Notes: a model not told the origin generated them from the sequence alone. Shown: positions 48,009 through 57,664, numbered from the stretch's first letter. The stretch is DNA of 64,000 bases from Cetobacterium ceti (GCF_900167275.1 NZ_FUWX01000013.1:30543-94542), one strand, 5' to 3'. Translations and numbers: made by a program.

Positions 48009-48035
48009 TAAAAAAGCCCCTTAAATTAGAGACTT
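48009..48035 (-). terminator. Intrinsic terminator of the M20 peptidase operon
   Basis: On the minus strand AAGTCTCT and AGGGGCTT pair through G-U wobbles, then a T-run follows. Confidence 0.6.
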
Positions 48036-48043
48036 TTTTTTAT

Positions 48044-49162
48044 TTATTTTATAATATATTTTAATATTGCTAAAGTTGTTTTTTCTAATTCATTTATGTC
48101 TAAACTTTCTTCAACAGTATGAACATTCTCCATTCCAACTCCAATTATAATAGAATTATATCCTTCTTTAGCAAAAATATTACTGTCTGATCCTCCACCT
48201 ATAACTTTTAATTCGCTATGTATTCCCAAAGATTCATATATCTTTTTAAAATCCTTAGCAAGTTTCAAATTATCCTTTGGTTTCAATGTAGGAAAATCAC
48301 AAATATATTCAAATTTATAATCTCCTCCGTGACAAATCTTTATTTCTTCTAGAATATTTTTATATGAATTTAAAACTTCCTGAATACTTTCTTCTGAATG
48401 ACCTCTAACTTCCCCAGTTAAATAACATAAGTCAGGTACTACATTTGTTGGGAAATCACTTTTTATTTCTCCTATATTTGAAGTTGTTAATTCATCTAGT
48501 CTTCCTATTTTTATTTTACTTAAAAAATGCCCCGCTAAAATAATACTATTAATACCTTTTTCTGGTTCAATTCCTCCATGAGCTTTTCTCCCATTAAATT
48601 CTACTCTAAAATTATATTTACTAGGAGCACTATGGGCAATTAATCCTGCTTTTCCAGCATTATCTACAACTAACATATTTTTTGCAGGTTTTATATTTTT
48701 AGGAATTTTTTCCCAATCAATAACTTTAGCTCCTGCCATTCCTATTTCTTCTCCAGGCGTAAAAACTACATATATATCTTCATGCTTATAATTATTTTCG
48801 ATAATTGATTCTATAACTTCTAAAATAGAAGCTATTCCACCTTTATCATCTCCACCTAAAGTCGTTTTTCCATCTGTTTTTATAATATTATTTTCAATTA
48901 CAATATTTACATTTTCATTAGGATCAATCACATCCATATGCGCTACCAATGTTATTCCATTCCCTGGAATATTTCCCTTTAACTTTCCAAAAATTGTAGG
49001 ACAATCTCCTCCATATAAATGATTATTCTTGTCTAAATATATTTCAAATCCATAGGCTTTTAATCTTTTTATTAAATAATTTCCATACTCTCCTTCTTTT
49101 TTAGAAGGGGAATATATATTTACCATCTCTATAAAATTATTAATCATTCTTTCTTTATTCAT
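48044..49162 (-). CDS. M20-family metallopeptidase (PepT-like)
   Basis: A 372-residue zinc peptidase with the metal-ligand order of M20: HMDVIDP near residue 77, TLGGDDKGGIASI near residue 107, TPGEEIGMAGA near residue 138, VVDNAGKAG near residue 165, and GGGSDSNIF with a late His in EGYN...VHTVEES. It cleaves tri- or dipeptides in the cytoplasm. It starts 2 bp after the membrane-gene stop and is translationally coupled, so peptides may be delivered by the two membrane proteins upstream. Confidence 0.88.
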   Translation of the reverse strand: MNKERMINNFIEMVNIYSPSKKEGEYGNYLIKRLKAYGFEIYLDKNNHLYGGDCPTIFGKLKGNIPGNGITLVAHMDVIDPNENVNIVIENNIIKTDGKTTLGGDDKGGIASILEVIESIIENNYKHEDIYVVFTPGEEIGMAGAKVIDWEKIPKNIKPAKNMLVVDNAGKAGLIAHSAPSKYNFRVEFNGRKAHGGIEPEKGINSIILAGHFLSKIKIGRLDELTTSNIGEIKSDFPTNVVPDLCYLTGEVRGHSEESIQEVLNSYKNILEEIKICHGGDYKFEYICDFPTLKPKDNLKLAKDFKKIYESLGIHSELKVIGGGSDSNIFAKEGYNSIIIGVGMENVHTVEESLDINELEKTTLAILKYIIK

Positions 49163-49164
49163 AA

Positions 49165-49839
49165 TTACGCTGTTGCCATTTCACCTTCCTTTGTCATTAA
49201 AGTTTTAGCATAATATATAGTTGAAAATACTGCTACTAAAGTTACTAAAAATGCTGGTTTACCTGGAATCAAATCAACAATTTTCATCATTGCAAATGAA
49301 ACTACCATTGAAAATATTGCAGCTTTTGGAGATTTCATAGCAAATTGAGTAAATACTCCTCCAAATAATGCTGGTATTATTAAATTTAACATTGTCATAA
49401 ATGAAGCTGGTACTGCTGATAGTAATGCTTCTCCTGCAACTATTGAAAGTGTTAAAAAGAAAGCTCCTACCCAAATAGAAACTCCTATTCCTATAGTTCC
49501 CATTATTGATCCTTCGTCTGTTCCTGACACGCATCCTGATGCTTCTTGAGCTGATATTGCTGCTGGTATTCTCATATTAACAAGATTTCCTGATAAAAAT
49601 CCCATATACAATCCCGCTCTACCAACTATTGGATAGTAACTAATTGGTTCACTAAACCAAAATGCTCCTGATACTGATATTTGTGAAATTGCTCCTGCTA
49701 TTATTGCTGCAAATCCAGGATTAAATCCAAAATAAAAAGTCATTAATAACGCAGGTCCTAAAGAAGCCATCACTCCTAATAATATTGTTATTCTACCAAT
49801 TTTTGTAACTTCATCTATATATTTATCATAAATTTTCAT
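49165..49839 (-). CDS. Polytopic membrane protein, partner of DUF5058 (putative transporter half)
   Basis: A 224-residue protein with about six helices and the conserved stretches IAGAISQISVSGAFWFSEP near residue 42 and SAQEASGCVSGTDEGS near residue 95. It is always next to a DUF5058 gene in such loci as far as I recall, and here it lies 13 bp after one. Function unknown; together the two could form an oligopeptide or dipeptide permease feeding the coupled M20 peptidase. Confidence 0.65.
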   Translation of the reverse strand: MKIYDKYIDEVTKIGRITILLGVMASLGPALLMTFYFGFNPGFAAIIAGAISQISVSGAFWFSEPISYYPIVGRAGLYMGFLSGNLVNMRIPAAISAQEASGCVSGTDEGSIMGTIGIGVSIWVGAFFLTLSIVAGEALLSAVPASFMTMLNLIIPALFGGVFTQFAMKSPKAAIFSMVVSFAMMKIVDLIPGKPAFLVTLVAVFSTIYYAKTLMTKEGEMATA

Positions 49840-49852
49840 TATTTTATCCCCC

Positions 49853-50566
49853 CTAAACTAAAAATGTTCCTACAAATGCTCCACCAAACATCGATATTGT
49901 TAAACTCCATTCTTTTAGCCAACCTATATTTTTTTTATTTCCAATAGCCATACTTCCAAACATAAGAATTGCACCAACTATAGCTGAAACTGTAATTTCT
50001 GGATTCGTTGTTATCTTCATTAAATTTCCAACATTAAAAAAAGCAAATGATCCCAACATAGCTCCAAGGCCAATTGCTGGCAATAAGGCTTTTCTTCCAT
50101 TTGTTAAAAGACCATTTACTTTATCCATTTTATGCGCAAAGAAAAATACGAAAATTAATGCTCCCAAAAGTCCTAAAGCCATAGTCCACAAAGCATTTGT
50201 AAATACAACTGGTAACATATCCATTGCTAACTCTGCTCCCATTGCTTGTGCTCCAAAATTGGCTGCCATGGCTTCATAATTTGAACCACCTATTAAACTT
50301 AATCTAACAAAAGAAACTGCCGATCCCATTGTTACTATTAAAGCTAATAAACTTCCAACTACTCCCATTGCTGGTCCCACACTAGCTAGTGCACTTGCTT
50401 TTATTCCTTTTTTCATATTCTCATCAGTTATTCCTAATTTCTTTCCTGTAACAACTGACTTCCTAATAATTAAAGCCGATTGCACTAATACTAATACTAC
50501 TCCAAAAAGGGCAACTGCCCACATTAAATAATGATTGGCATAATTCATATGTCCTAACTTATTCAT
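49853..50566 (-). CDS. DUF5058-like polytopic membrane protein
   Basis: A 237-residue protein with about six helices. KGIKASALASVGPAMGVVGSLL near residue 50 and MDMLPVVFTNALWTMALGLLGA near residue 115 match the DUF5058 family by eye. First gene of a three-gene operon with another membrane protein and an M20 peptidase. GGAGG precedes the start. Confidence 0.65.
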   Translation of the reverse strand: MNKLGHMNYANHYLMWAVALFGVVLVLVQSALIIRKSVVTGKKLGITDENMKKGIKASALASVGPAMGVVGSLLALIVTMGSAVSFVRLSLIGGSNYEAMAANFGAQAMGAELAMDMLPVVFTNALWTMALGLLGALIFVFFFAHKMDKVNGLLTNGRKALLPAIGLGAMLGSFAFFNVGNLMKITTNPEITVSAIVGAILMFGSMAIGNKKNIGWLKEWSLTISMFGGAFVGTFLV

Positions 50567-50679
50567 CTAATCTCCTCCAAGCTCGTCTCAAATATGTCTT
50601 TAATTGATTGAATGATAACAATAAGTCTTAATTTTGTCAATATCATTCTTTTATAAAACATATAAACGAAGTATTTTAT

Positions 50680-50730
50680 AAATAAAAAAAACAGCTAATA
50701 CCCTTTAAATATAAGGGTTTTTGCTGTTTT
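50680..50730 (-). terminator. Intrinsic terminator of the diguanylate cyclase gene
   Basis: Outer arms aaaacagc / gctgtttt and inner accctt / aagggt form an interrupted hairpin; T-rich on the minus strand. It overlaps the gene end. Confidence 0.75.
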
Positions 50731-52262
50731 TAAAAATTATAATAAGTTATACAATTTTTTCCTTTAGATTTTGATACGTATAAAGCTGAATCAGCATAAT
50801 TAATTAAAATATTCAAAGAATAATTATTTTTTAAATTGTATATTGCTCCCCCTATACTGGCTGAATATCTTTGGATTTTATTTTCACTAACTAATTCTCC
50901 TGTTAATGCTTTATTAATATTATCCCTTATATATTCTAAATCATTTTTAGTTAAATTTTCTATTAATACTAAAAATTCATCTCCACCAAATCTAGAAATT
51001 ATAAAATCATATTTATTTAAAAATATTTTTATTTTTATTGAAAATTCTAATATAGCCTTATCTCCATACTCATGTCCTAAATAGTCATTAATTCCTTTTA
51101 AATTATCTAAATCTATAAACAATAATAAGGTATTTAAAAATGTATCTACACTTTTTAAAAGTTCTTCTCCTTGAATTAAAAATATCTCTCTTCTTAGTGT
51201 ATTCGTAATAGGATCTTCAAAAGCTAATTTGGAATATTTAAATACTTTTGATAATTCTGTTGAATTACTAATATTACTTTTAGTTATATTTGAAGCTGCT
51301 GTTAAAAATTCATCAACAGGAGTTATTTTCTTTTTTATTTGATTATTTAAAAGTTTTATTATTACCACAAATAAAATACATGTTATTATAATTTTTGTTA
51401 TAAATAATACCACTATCGATTCTAGATATTTATTTATATTAATTTTGGTAAAAATAACCCAATTAGTATTTTTTATATGATTATATGTCGTAAAATAAAT
51501 AGTTAAATTTTTAGGAGAATAACTATAAAAACTTCCTGTTGAATTATTTTTTATATTATTTTTAATATTTTTATTATTTTTATTAAAATAAACTTCATTG
51601 AAATCAAATAAATTTTTACCAATCCTATTTTTATTAAAACTATGAGCTAATAATTTAAAATTTTTATTTAAAATAAAAGAATAAAAAACTTTATTTTCTG
51701 TTTCAATCATATTTTGAATTTCTTCAAAATTAATAATTCCACACAGAATACTACTAATACTTCCTCTTTTATCTAGAACTGGCACACAGATTATATAAAC
51801 TTTTTTTGAACTTACTTTACTTGAAATAACAGAACTTATTATTACTTTCTTTTTATTTAAGCAATTTTGAAAATATTTTCTTAATCTATTTGCTTTTATT
51901 ATATTTTCAGATGTTAAATAAATATCTCCTTTAGAATTACTAATTCCAATTGCTTCTAACCCCATTGATTCATCATATGGTAATGCATTATGTATTCTTT
52001 TTTCCATTGAAAATTTTTTATCTGTAAAATTTGGATCATGAGCCATTGCTTCTAATAAACTTTTGTATTTGTTTATAATTTCTTCTATTGCCTCTTCATT
52101 TTTTACACTAGTTTGAATTGCTATTTTTTTTAACTCTTTTTCTATAGAAACACTTGAAAAAACAAAATCTGAAATTAAAATTCCAATTAAAAATATAAAA
52201 CTAAATTGAAATATTCTTTTTATTATTTTTTTTTGTAACAAATTTTTATTATTATATTTCAT
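50730..52262 (-). CDS. Membrane diguanylate cyclase with Cache-type sensor
   Basis: A 510-residue protein with transmembrane helices near residues 15-35 and 275-300, a periplasmic Cache-like sensor domain between them, and a C-terminal GGDEF domain (DLDNLKGINDYLGHEYGD, then ISRFGGDEFLVLIE near residue 430). The GGDEF and metal Asp residues are intact, so it should synthesise c-di-GMP. No RxxD inhibitory site is obvious five residues upstream of GGDEF. The start at 52262 is set by AGGATGG; an ATG three codons earlier is possible. The c-di-GMP riboswitch at 24374-24447 is a possible receiver. Confidence 0.9.
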   Translation of the reverse strand: MKYNNKNLLQKKIIKRIFQFSFIFLIGILISDFVFSSVSIEKELKKIAIQTSVKNEEAIEEIINKYKSLLEAMAHDPNFTDKKFSMEKRIHNALPYDESMGLEAIGISNSKGDIYLTSENIIKANRLRKYFQNCLNKKKVIISSVISSKVSSKKVYIICVPVLDKRGSISSILCGIINFEEIQNMIETENKVFYSFILNKNFKLLAHSFNKNRIGKNLFDFNEVYFNKNNKNIKNNIKNNSTGSFYSYSPKNLTIYFTTYNHIKNTNWVIFTKININKYLESIVVLFITKIIITCILFVVIIKLLNNQIKKKITPVDEFLTAASNITKSNISNSTELSKVFKYSKLAFEDPITNTLRREIFLIQGEELLKSVDTFLNTLLLFIDLDNLKGINDYLGHEYGDKAILEFSIKIKIFLNKYDFIISRFGGDEFLVLIENLTKNDLEYIRDNINKALTGELVSENKIQRYSASIGGAIYNLKNNYSLNILINYADSALYVSKSKGKNCITYYNF

Positions 52263-52435
52263 AAGGACCATCCTAACATGTAATTTCCCCGCTTACTATA
52301 ACAACATTATCAATTTGAACATTATAACATAAGTAAAAAAAATATAATAATTTTATTTAAATTTACATTGACCATCTTTAATAGAAAGTATAAAATATAA
52401 AGATTGAGAAAATTTATTATATAATGGAGGAAGAA

Positions 52436-52831
52436 ATGAGTACGAAAAAATATAAAGAAAAATTAAGTAGAGTTGGAGAATTTGGAAAAGATTTAGCTAG
52501 AAGATCTAAAAGTAAATGTGAACTTTGTGGAGCAAGTAAAGTCAAATTAGTTATTTATGAACTTCCTCCAATTCCCAAAGAACCAGATTTTAATAATTGT
52601 ATTTTTATCTGCGAAGAATGCTTAAATAAACTAAATAATTTAAATAAAATAAAAGAAAATGATTTACGTTTCCTAGAAAATTCTATTTGGAGTGAAACAC
52701 CTATAATAAAAGCAACTAGCATTTCTCTTTTAACAATAATTAAAAATAAATTTCCTTGGGCAGAAGATGTTTTATATAATGGTTATGTGGAAAAACAAGA
52801 CTTAGAAAATTCAGAAAAAATTATTTTTTAG
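52436..52831 (+). CDS. PhnA-like zinc-ribbon protein
   Basis: A 131-residue protein with KSKCELCGASKVKLVIYELP near residue 25 and IFICEECL near residue 60, a PhnA N-terminal zinc-ribbon signature, but without the C-terminal PhnA domain seen in the yjdM gene at 42073. The ATG at 52436 lies five bases after GGAGG; an upstream frame start overlaps the site. Function unknown. Confidence 0.7.
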   Translation: MSTKKYKEKLSRVGEFGKDLARRSKSKCELCGASKVKLVIYELPPIPKEPDFNNCIFICEECLNKLNNLNKIKENDLRFLENSIWSETPIIKATSISLLTIIKNKFPWAEDVLYNGYVEKQDLENSEKIIF

Positions 52832-52886
52832 TTTATAGATTAAATATGATACTATGTATAATAAACTCAAATAATGGGAGATCTAT

Positions 52887-53039
52887 ATGAAAAAAAATAT
52901 AAAATTTTTATTTTTTCTAATTTTATTAATGTTAACTTTTACTGGTTGTAAATCTAGTGTTCTTAGAGGAGCTACTAGGGGAGCTATTACTGGGGCCGCT
53001 GCCGGGGCCGCTGCTGGAGCTGTTAATGCTTTATTATAA
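52887..53039 (+). CDS. 50-residue glycine-zipper lipoprotein
   Basis: A short reading frame of 50 residues starting at an ATG six bases after GGGAG. Residues 1-20 form a lipoprotein signal peptide with lipobox FTGC (Cys21). The mature peptide is KSSVLRG followed by ATRGAITGAAAGAAAGAV, a glycine-zipper of GxxxG repeats, as in small Rick_17kDa-like or YMGG-type envelope lipoproteins. It likely anchors in the membrane or self-assembles. Compositionally distinct (GC-rich for this genome). Confidence 0.75.
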   Translation: MKKNIKFLFFLILLMLTFTGCKSSVLRGATRGAITGAAAGAAAGAVNALL

Positions 53040-53115
53040 ATAAATTTATTTGTTAAAAGTATTATTCTTTTGATATAATATAAAAATAACCTAATATTAA
53101 GGAGATTTCTATTTA

Positions 53116-54414
53116 ATGAATATACTTTTTAAAAATGTAAATATTGTAACTATGAATAAGGAAAATTCTATTATTCAAAATGGTTTTTTGGCTGTTGAAA
53201 ATGGAAAAATTTCTTACATCGGAGAAAAAAGACCTCTATTAACTTTTGAAAGAGAAATTGATGGAAAAAATAATGTATTAATGCCTGGACTTATAAATTG
53301 TCATACACACATTCCTATGTCTATTTTAAGGGGCTATGCTGATGATTACGACTTACAAGAATGGCTTTTTAATTATATTTTCAAAGCTGAAGCAAAAATA
53401 GATAATAAATGTATTGAACTAGGGGCTACTCTTTCGATTGCTGAAATGTTAAGAACAGGTACAACCTCTATAACAGATATGTATTTTAATGAACCTATTG
53501 TTGCACAAGTAGTTGCTCAAACAGGAATTAGAGGTAATCTTTGCAATGGAAGTTTTTGTTTTGAAAATACATATGACTATACGAAAGATAAAAATTATTA
53601 TCAATTTCTTGAGATGATAAATAAATATCATAATTTTGATAATGGTAGAATTAAAATTGATGTTGGAATTCATGGAGAGTATACTTCTATTCCAGAATTT
53701 TGGAAATTTTGGGCTAATCAAGCAATTAAAAATGATTTGAATATTCATTTACATCTTTCTGAAACTTCATTTGAACATGAAAATTGCAAAAAAAAATATG
53801 GAAAAACTCCAACTGAAATTTTAGCAGAAAATAATGTCTTTAAAGTGAAAACAAATTTAGCTCATTGTGTTTGGCTAGAAAAAAAAGATATTAAATTTAT
53901 ATCTGAGCATAATGGCAGTATCTGTCATAATCCTGTATCTAATTTAAAATTAGCTTCTGGTATTGCAGACATCACATCAATGTTAGATAGTGGAGCTAAT
54001 ATTTGTTTAGGAACTGATGGGGTTGCTTCAAATAATACCCACGATTTATTCGAAGAAATTAAATTAGCTGCAATTCTAGCTAAAGGTAAACATTTAAATG
54101 CAAAAGTTATTCCTGCAATTGAAGTTTTAAAAATGGCAACAATAAATGGAGCTAAAGCTCAAAATAGATCTAATCTTGGACAGTTAATTGTTGGTTTTGA
54201 AGCTGATTTAATTTTAATTGATTTTAACAATATTTCTCATACTCCTACTTATGATATTATTTCTAGCTTAGTATATAATACCATCGGACGAGATGTTCTT
54301 TTAACAATGGTTCAAGGTAAAATTTTATATGAAAATGGTAAATTTTCTACTATTAATATTAATAATATTCAAAAAGAAATAAACGATTATGTCCTTCCAA
54401 TCATAAATTCATAA
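53116..54414 (+). CDS. mtaD: 5-methylthioadenosine/S-adenosylhomocysteine deaminase-type amidohydrolase
   Basis: A 432-residue metal-dependent amidohydrolase with ligands HTH in NCHTHIPMS near residue 62, HLHLSETSFE near residue 210, AHCVWL near residue 245, and GTDGVASNN near residue 300. It deaminates MTA or SAH (or a related purine) and belongs to S-adenosylmethionine recycling. AAGGAG precedes the start. It stands alone before a terminator. Confidence 0.9.
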   Translation: MNILFKNVNIVTMNKENSIIQNGFLAVENGKISYIGEKRPLLTFEREIDGKNNVLMPGLINCHTHIPMSILRGYADDYDLQEWLFNYIFKAEAKIDNKCIELGATLSIAEMLRTGTTSITDMYFNEPIVAQVVAQTGIRGNLCNGSFCFENTYDYTKDKNYYQFLEMINKYHNFDNGRIKIDVGIHGEYTSIPEFWKFWANQAIKNDLNIHLHLSETSFEHENCKKKYGKTPTEILAENNVFKVKTNLAHCVWLEKKDIKFISEHNGSICHNPVSNLKLASGIADITSMLDSGANICLGTDGVASNNTHDLFEEIKLAAILAKGKHLNAKVIPAIEVLKMATINGAKAQNRSNLGQLIVGFEADLILIDFNNISHTPTYDIISSLVYNTIGRDVLLTMVQGKILYENGKFSTININNIQKEINDYVLPIINS

Positions 54415-54429
54415 TCTTAAAAAATATAT

Positions 54430-54467
54430 ATACCCAGAGAAAAATTATTTCTCTGGGTATTTTTTTA
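54430..54467. terminator. Bidirectional intrinsic terminator
   Basis: Perfect 13-bp arms (54430-54442 and 54448-54460) with T- and A-runs, between convergent genes. Confidence 0.9.
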
Positions 54468-56081
54468 TTTATTTCCTGTTTCTTTTATTCTTAATAATCT
54501 ATCTCTTATATCATATGTTTCAAAGTTCTTTAATAATCTTAATAAAGCTTTATCATGACTAACTAAAATTACAGCTCCATCATAATCTAAAAGCATTTCA
54601 GCAATAGCCTTTCTTGAAAAGTCATCCATATATGTTGTTGGTTCATCTATTATTAATAAATCTATATCTGAAATTGTATGAGCAAAAATTTCTAACCTTT
54701 TTCTTTCTCCTCCAGATAACATAAATATTCTTTTATCTCTAAATTCTGGCTCATGTGCATATAAACTATCAATTGCTGATTCAACAAAATCAGGAGATAA
54801 ACCTGTTTTTAATTGTAAATAATCCTTAATAGACATGTTTTCATCTTCAAATACTGTCTCTTGAATAATATGTACCATCTTTGCTTTAGGATTTATATAA
54901 ACTTTTCCAGAAGTAGGTTCAATTTCTCCTGTAATTATTTTTAATAAAGTAGTTTTCCCAGCTCCATTTTCTCCAACTAAACAAATTTTACTATTGCTAG
55001 CTATTTCTAAATTTGCATTTTTATATAAAACCTTTTCTGAAAATTCTTTAGATATATTCTCTAATATAACTAATTCTGGTTCAATTTCTCTTTCTCTAAG
55101 AAAAACTTCATCTGGAATTGGTAAATATTCATACTTGTAATCTTTTGAAATATGAATTCTCTTTTTAGCTAATTTTTCTAATTCTTTTCTTAGTCTTCTT
55201 AAAATAACAGCATGTGCATGTTTATTATTACATCTCTCAAGTAAAATTAATTTTTTTTGTATAGCTTCTTCCATTTCGTTTATCTGCTCTTCTAATTCAG
55301 CATTTTGTTTTTTATCTTCTGCTAATCTTTTCTTTTTTTCTTTTGGATAATCATTATAATTACATTCATACGATTCTATTCTTTTATTATCTATATCAAA
55401 AATTTTATTTGCAAATGTTCTAATAAAATCTACATTATGAGAGATTACAAGAAAAGCTTTTATACTATCTTTAATATAGTTCGATAACCATTGTGTTTTT
55501 CTTTTATCAAAAAATGATAATGGCTCGTCTAATATAATTAAATTAGCTGGTTCAAATAAAGTTATTGCTAATCTAATATACTGTCTTTCTCCTCCACTAA
55601 GCTCTTTAAATTTTTTGGATAATTTATCTCCTAATTCAAAGGTTTCTATAAAACTAGCCTGTGTTTGTAAATAATCATAACCTCCTAAACTTTCAAATTC
55701 ATCTGAAAGTTTTGTATATTTTTCCATGATAATTACATTGGCATCTGAATCATTAGAAAATTCTTCTGAAGTTTTTTCTAGTTCTTTTTGTACAGAAATG
55801 ACTTTTGAAAATGGTAAATTTAATAATTCTTCAACTGTTTTATCTAAATCAATTTTTCCAAATTGTTCAAAACAAGCAATTGTTATATTTTCTTCTCTTA
55901 TTATTTTTCCAGAACTAGGTCTTTCCTCTCTTTTTATCATATTAATCAATGTTGATTTCCCTGTTCCATTATGACCTATTAATGCAATTTTATCCCCTGT
56001 ATTTATTTCTAAATTAACGTCTTTATACAAATTTTGTGTAAAATATGATTTTGAAATATTTTTAAATTCAAGAATGTTCAT
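54465..56081 (-). CDS. ABC-F family ATPase
   Basis: A 538-residue protein of two ABC domains joined by an arm/linker of about 80 basic, coiled residues (260-330), with no membrane span: the ABC-F plan of ribosome-binding translation factors and some antibiotic-resistance proteins. Domain 1 has GHNGTGKST and LSGGERQ; domain 2 has GENGAGKTT and LSGGERK with DEPTTYMD. In domain 1 the usual DEPTNHLD is replaced by DEPLSFFDK, unusual for ABC-F. Cellular role (EttA-like or protective) unknown. Confidence 0.9.
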   Translation of the reverse strand: MNILEFKNISKSYFTQNLYKDVNLEINTGDKIALIGHNGTGKSTLINMIKREERPSSGKIIREENITIACFEQFGKIDLDKTVEELLNLPFSKVISVQKELEKTSEEFSNDSDANVIIMEKYTKLSDEFESLGGYDYLQTQASFIETFELGDKLSKKFKELSGGERQYIRLAITLFEPANLIILDEPLSFFDKRKTQWLSNYIKDSIKAFLVISHNVDFIRTFANKIFDIDNKRIESYECNYNDYPKEKKKRLAEDKKQNAELEEQINEMEEAIQKKLILLERCNNKHAHAVILRRLRKELEKLAKKRIHISKDYKYEYLPIPDEVFLREREIEPELVILENISKEFSEKVLYKNANLEIASNSKICLVGENGAGKTTLLKIITGEIEPTSGKVYINPKAKMVHIIQETVFEDENMSIKDYLQLKTGLSPDFVESAIDSLYAHEPEFRDKRIFMLSGGERKRLEIFAHTISDIDLLIIDEPTTYMDDFSRKAIAEMLLDYDGAVILVSHDKALLRLLKNFETYDIRDRLLRIKETGNK

Positions 56082-56225
56082 TTTGTTCTCCTATATTTTT
56101 AAATTAATCATTGTATTATATCATATAAACAAAAAAAATAAAATATCTAGTATAATTTTCTATTAACTAAATAAATAAACTAATAATATATTTAACTTTC
56201 CATTAATATTTTTTTAATAAATGGC

Positions 56226-56254
56226 TTGACATATTTTAATTTAAATAATATACT
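56226..56254 (+). promoter_or_regulatory. Consensus promoter of the second brnQ
   Basis: TTGACA and TATACT are separated by exactly 17 bp; about 95 bp of untranslated leader follows to the ATG at 56357. Confidence 0.75.
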
Positions 56255-56356
56255 TTATACAAGTTCAACAAGAGAACATTATCTATCTATTTCGTAATTT
56301 TTAATCGGATTATTAACTAGGTGGCAACATAAGATTTTAGGGTGGTGGTTTACTTT

Positions 56357-57649
56357 ATGAAAAAAACAAGACTAGATTGGTTGATAATCGGATTGGCGTT
56401 ATTCTCAATGTTTTTCGGAGCGGGAAATATAATTTTTCCTCCAAGTATTGGATTAGCAATGGGAAAACATTGGATAATTTCAGCCTTAGGATTCGCATTT
56501 ACAGGAGTTGGGCTTCCTGTATTAGGTGTCTTAACCATGAATAAAGTTAGAAATTTTGAAAATTTTGCTGGAGGAATTTCTAAATTATTTTTTACTTTAT
56601 ATTCTTTATTATTGATGGCTTCTGTTGTTTTTACAAACACTCCAAGAACAGCAGCAACAGCTTACGAATTAGGATTATTACCTAATTTAGGAAATTTCCA
56701 TATAAGTCCAATTATAATTTCCATAATATTTTTCCTTGTAACTTTATACATGTCAATAAATCCTTCTAAAGCTATTGATAGGGTCGGTAAAATTTTAACA
56801 CCAACAATTGTGGTTATAGTAATTTCTTTAATTTATTTAGGAGTTACTCATAAGATTGGAAATCCTGGAACTCCTCATGTTCATGCAAATGCTTTTGGTT
56901 TCGGTTTTTCTCAAGGATATCAAACTATGGATGGAATTATGGCTGGATTATTTAGTATGGTTATTTTAGCTGATTTAACAACTAGAGGATATAAAAAAGA
57001 AAATGAAAGAGCTTCAATTATTAAAAGAGCTTCAATTGTTACTGGATTGGGATTATCTATAATTTATTTTGGATTATTTTATTTAGGAGCAACTGCAAAT
57101 CAATATTTTTCACCAAATATATTAAGAGCTCAATTAGTTGCTAATTTTGTTCATATGTTTTTAGGACAATATGGTAATTTAATTTTTGGTATATGTGTAA
57201 TTGCAGCTTGTTTATCAACAGCAATAGCGTTGACTATGGTTGTATCAGAATTTTTTTCTAAAACATATGGATTTGCATATAAAAAAGTTGCTATTGTATC
57301 TTGTTTAGTTTCTGGTTTCATGGCTAATTTTGGTGTAGATAAAATAGTTAAATTTGCTGAACCTATATTAGGAATATTATATCCTATTACGATAGTTTTA
57401 ATCTTTTTAGGTATTATGAATATTGGAAATCAAAATGTTAGAAGATTTTGTGTAAGTGTAGCTGGTTTATTTGCTTTATTACAGATTATTGTAGATGGAA
57501 CAAATATTATGATTTTAGAGAAAATATTTTATAGTTTTCCTTTAGCTTCACAAGGATTTATATGGGTGATTCCTACTGTGGTTGTAGGTGTAATTACTTA
57601 TTTCTTTAATCGAAAATCTGAAAAAAATGTTGTAGAAGTTCAAGCTTAA
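56357..57649 (+). CDS. brnQ: Branched-chain amino-acid transporter, second copy
   Basis: A 430-residue LIVCS permease with LALFSMFFGAGNIIFPPSIG, FGFSQGYQTMDGIMAGLFSM near residue 180 and AACLSTAIALTMVVSEFF near residue 290. It is clearly homologous to the 39582-40820 gene but not a recent duplicate. Start is the ATG at 56357 (AGGGTGGTGG upstream); the GTG 5 codons earlier is weaker. It ends at a terminator just before the replication origin. Confidence 0.94.
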   Translation: MKKTRLDWLIIGLALFSMFFGAGNIIFPPSIGLAMGKHWIISALGFAFTGVGLPVLGVLTMNKVRNFENFAGGISKLFFTLYSLLLMASVVFTNTPRTAATAYELGLLPNLGNFHISPIIISIIFFLVTLYMSINPSKAIDRVGKILTPTIVVIVISLIYLGVTHKIGNPGTPHVHANAFGFGFSQGYQTMDGIMAGLFSMVILADLTTRGYKKENERASIIKRASIVTGLGLSIIYFGLFYLGATANQYFSPNILRAQLVANFVHMFLGQYGNLIFGICVIAACLSTAIALTMVVSEFFSKTYGFAYKKVAIVSCLVSGFMANFGVDKIVKFAEPILGILYPITIVLIFLGIMNIGNQNVRRFCVSVAGLFALLQIIVDGTNIMILEKIFYSFPLASQGFIWVIPTVVVGVITYFFNRKSEKNVVEVQA

Positions 57650-57664
57650 TATAAATTAAATTTG

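Noticed and set aside
56322..56350. Possible T-box element in the brnQ leader (aggtggcaac)
   Set aside because: The leader is under 100 nt and lacks the T-box specifier stem, antiterminator consensus and terminator.
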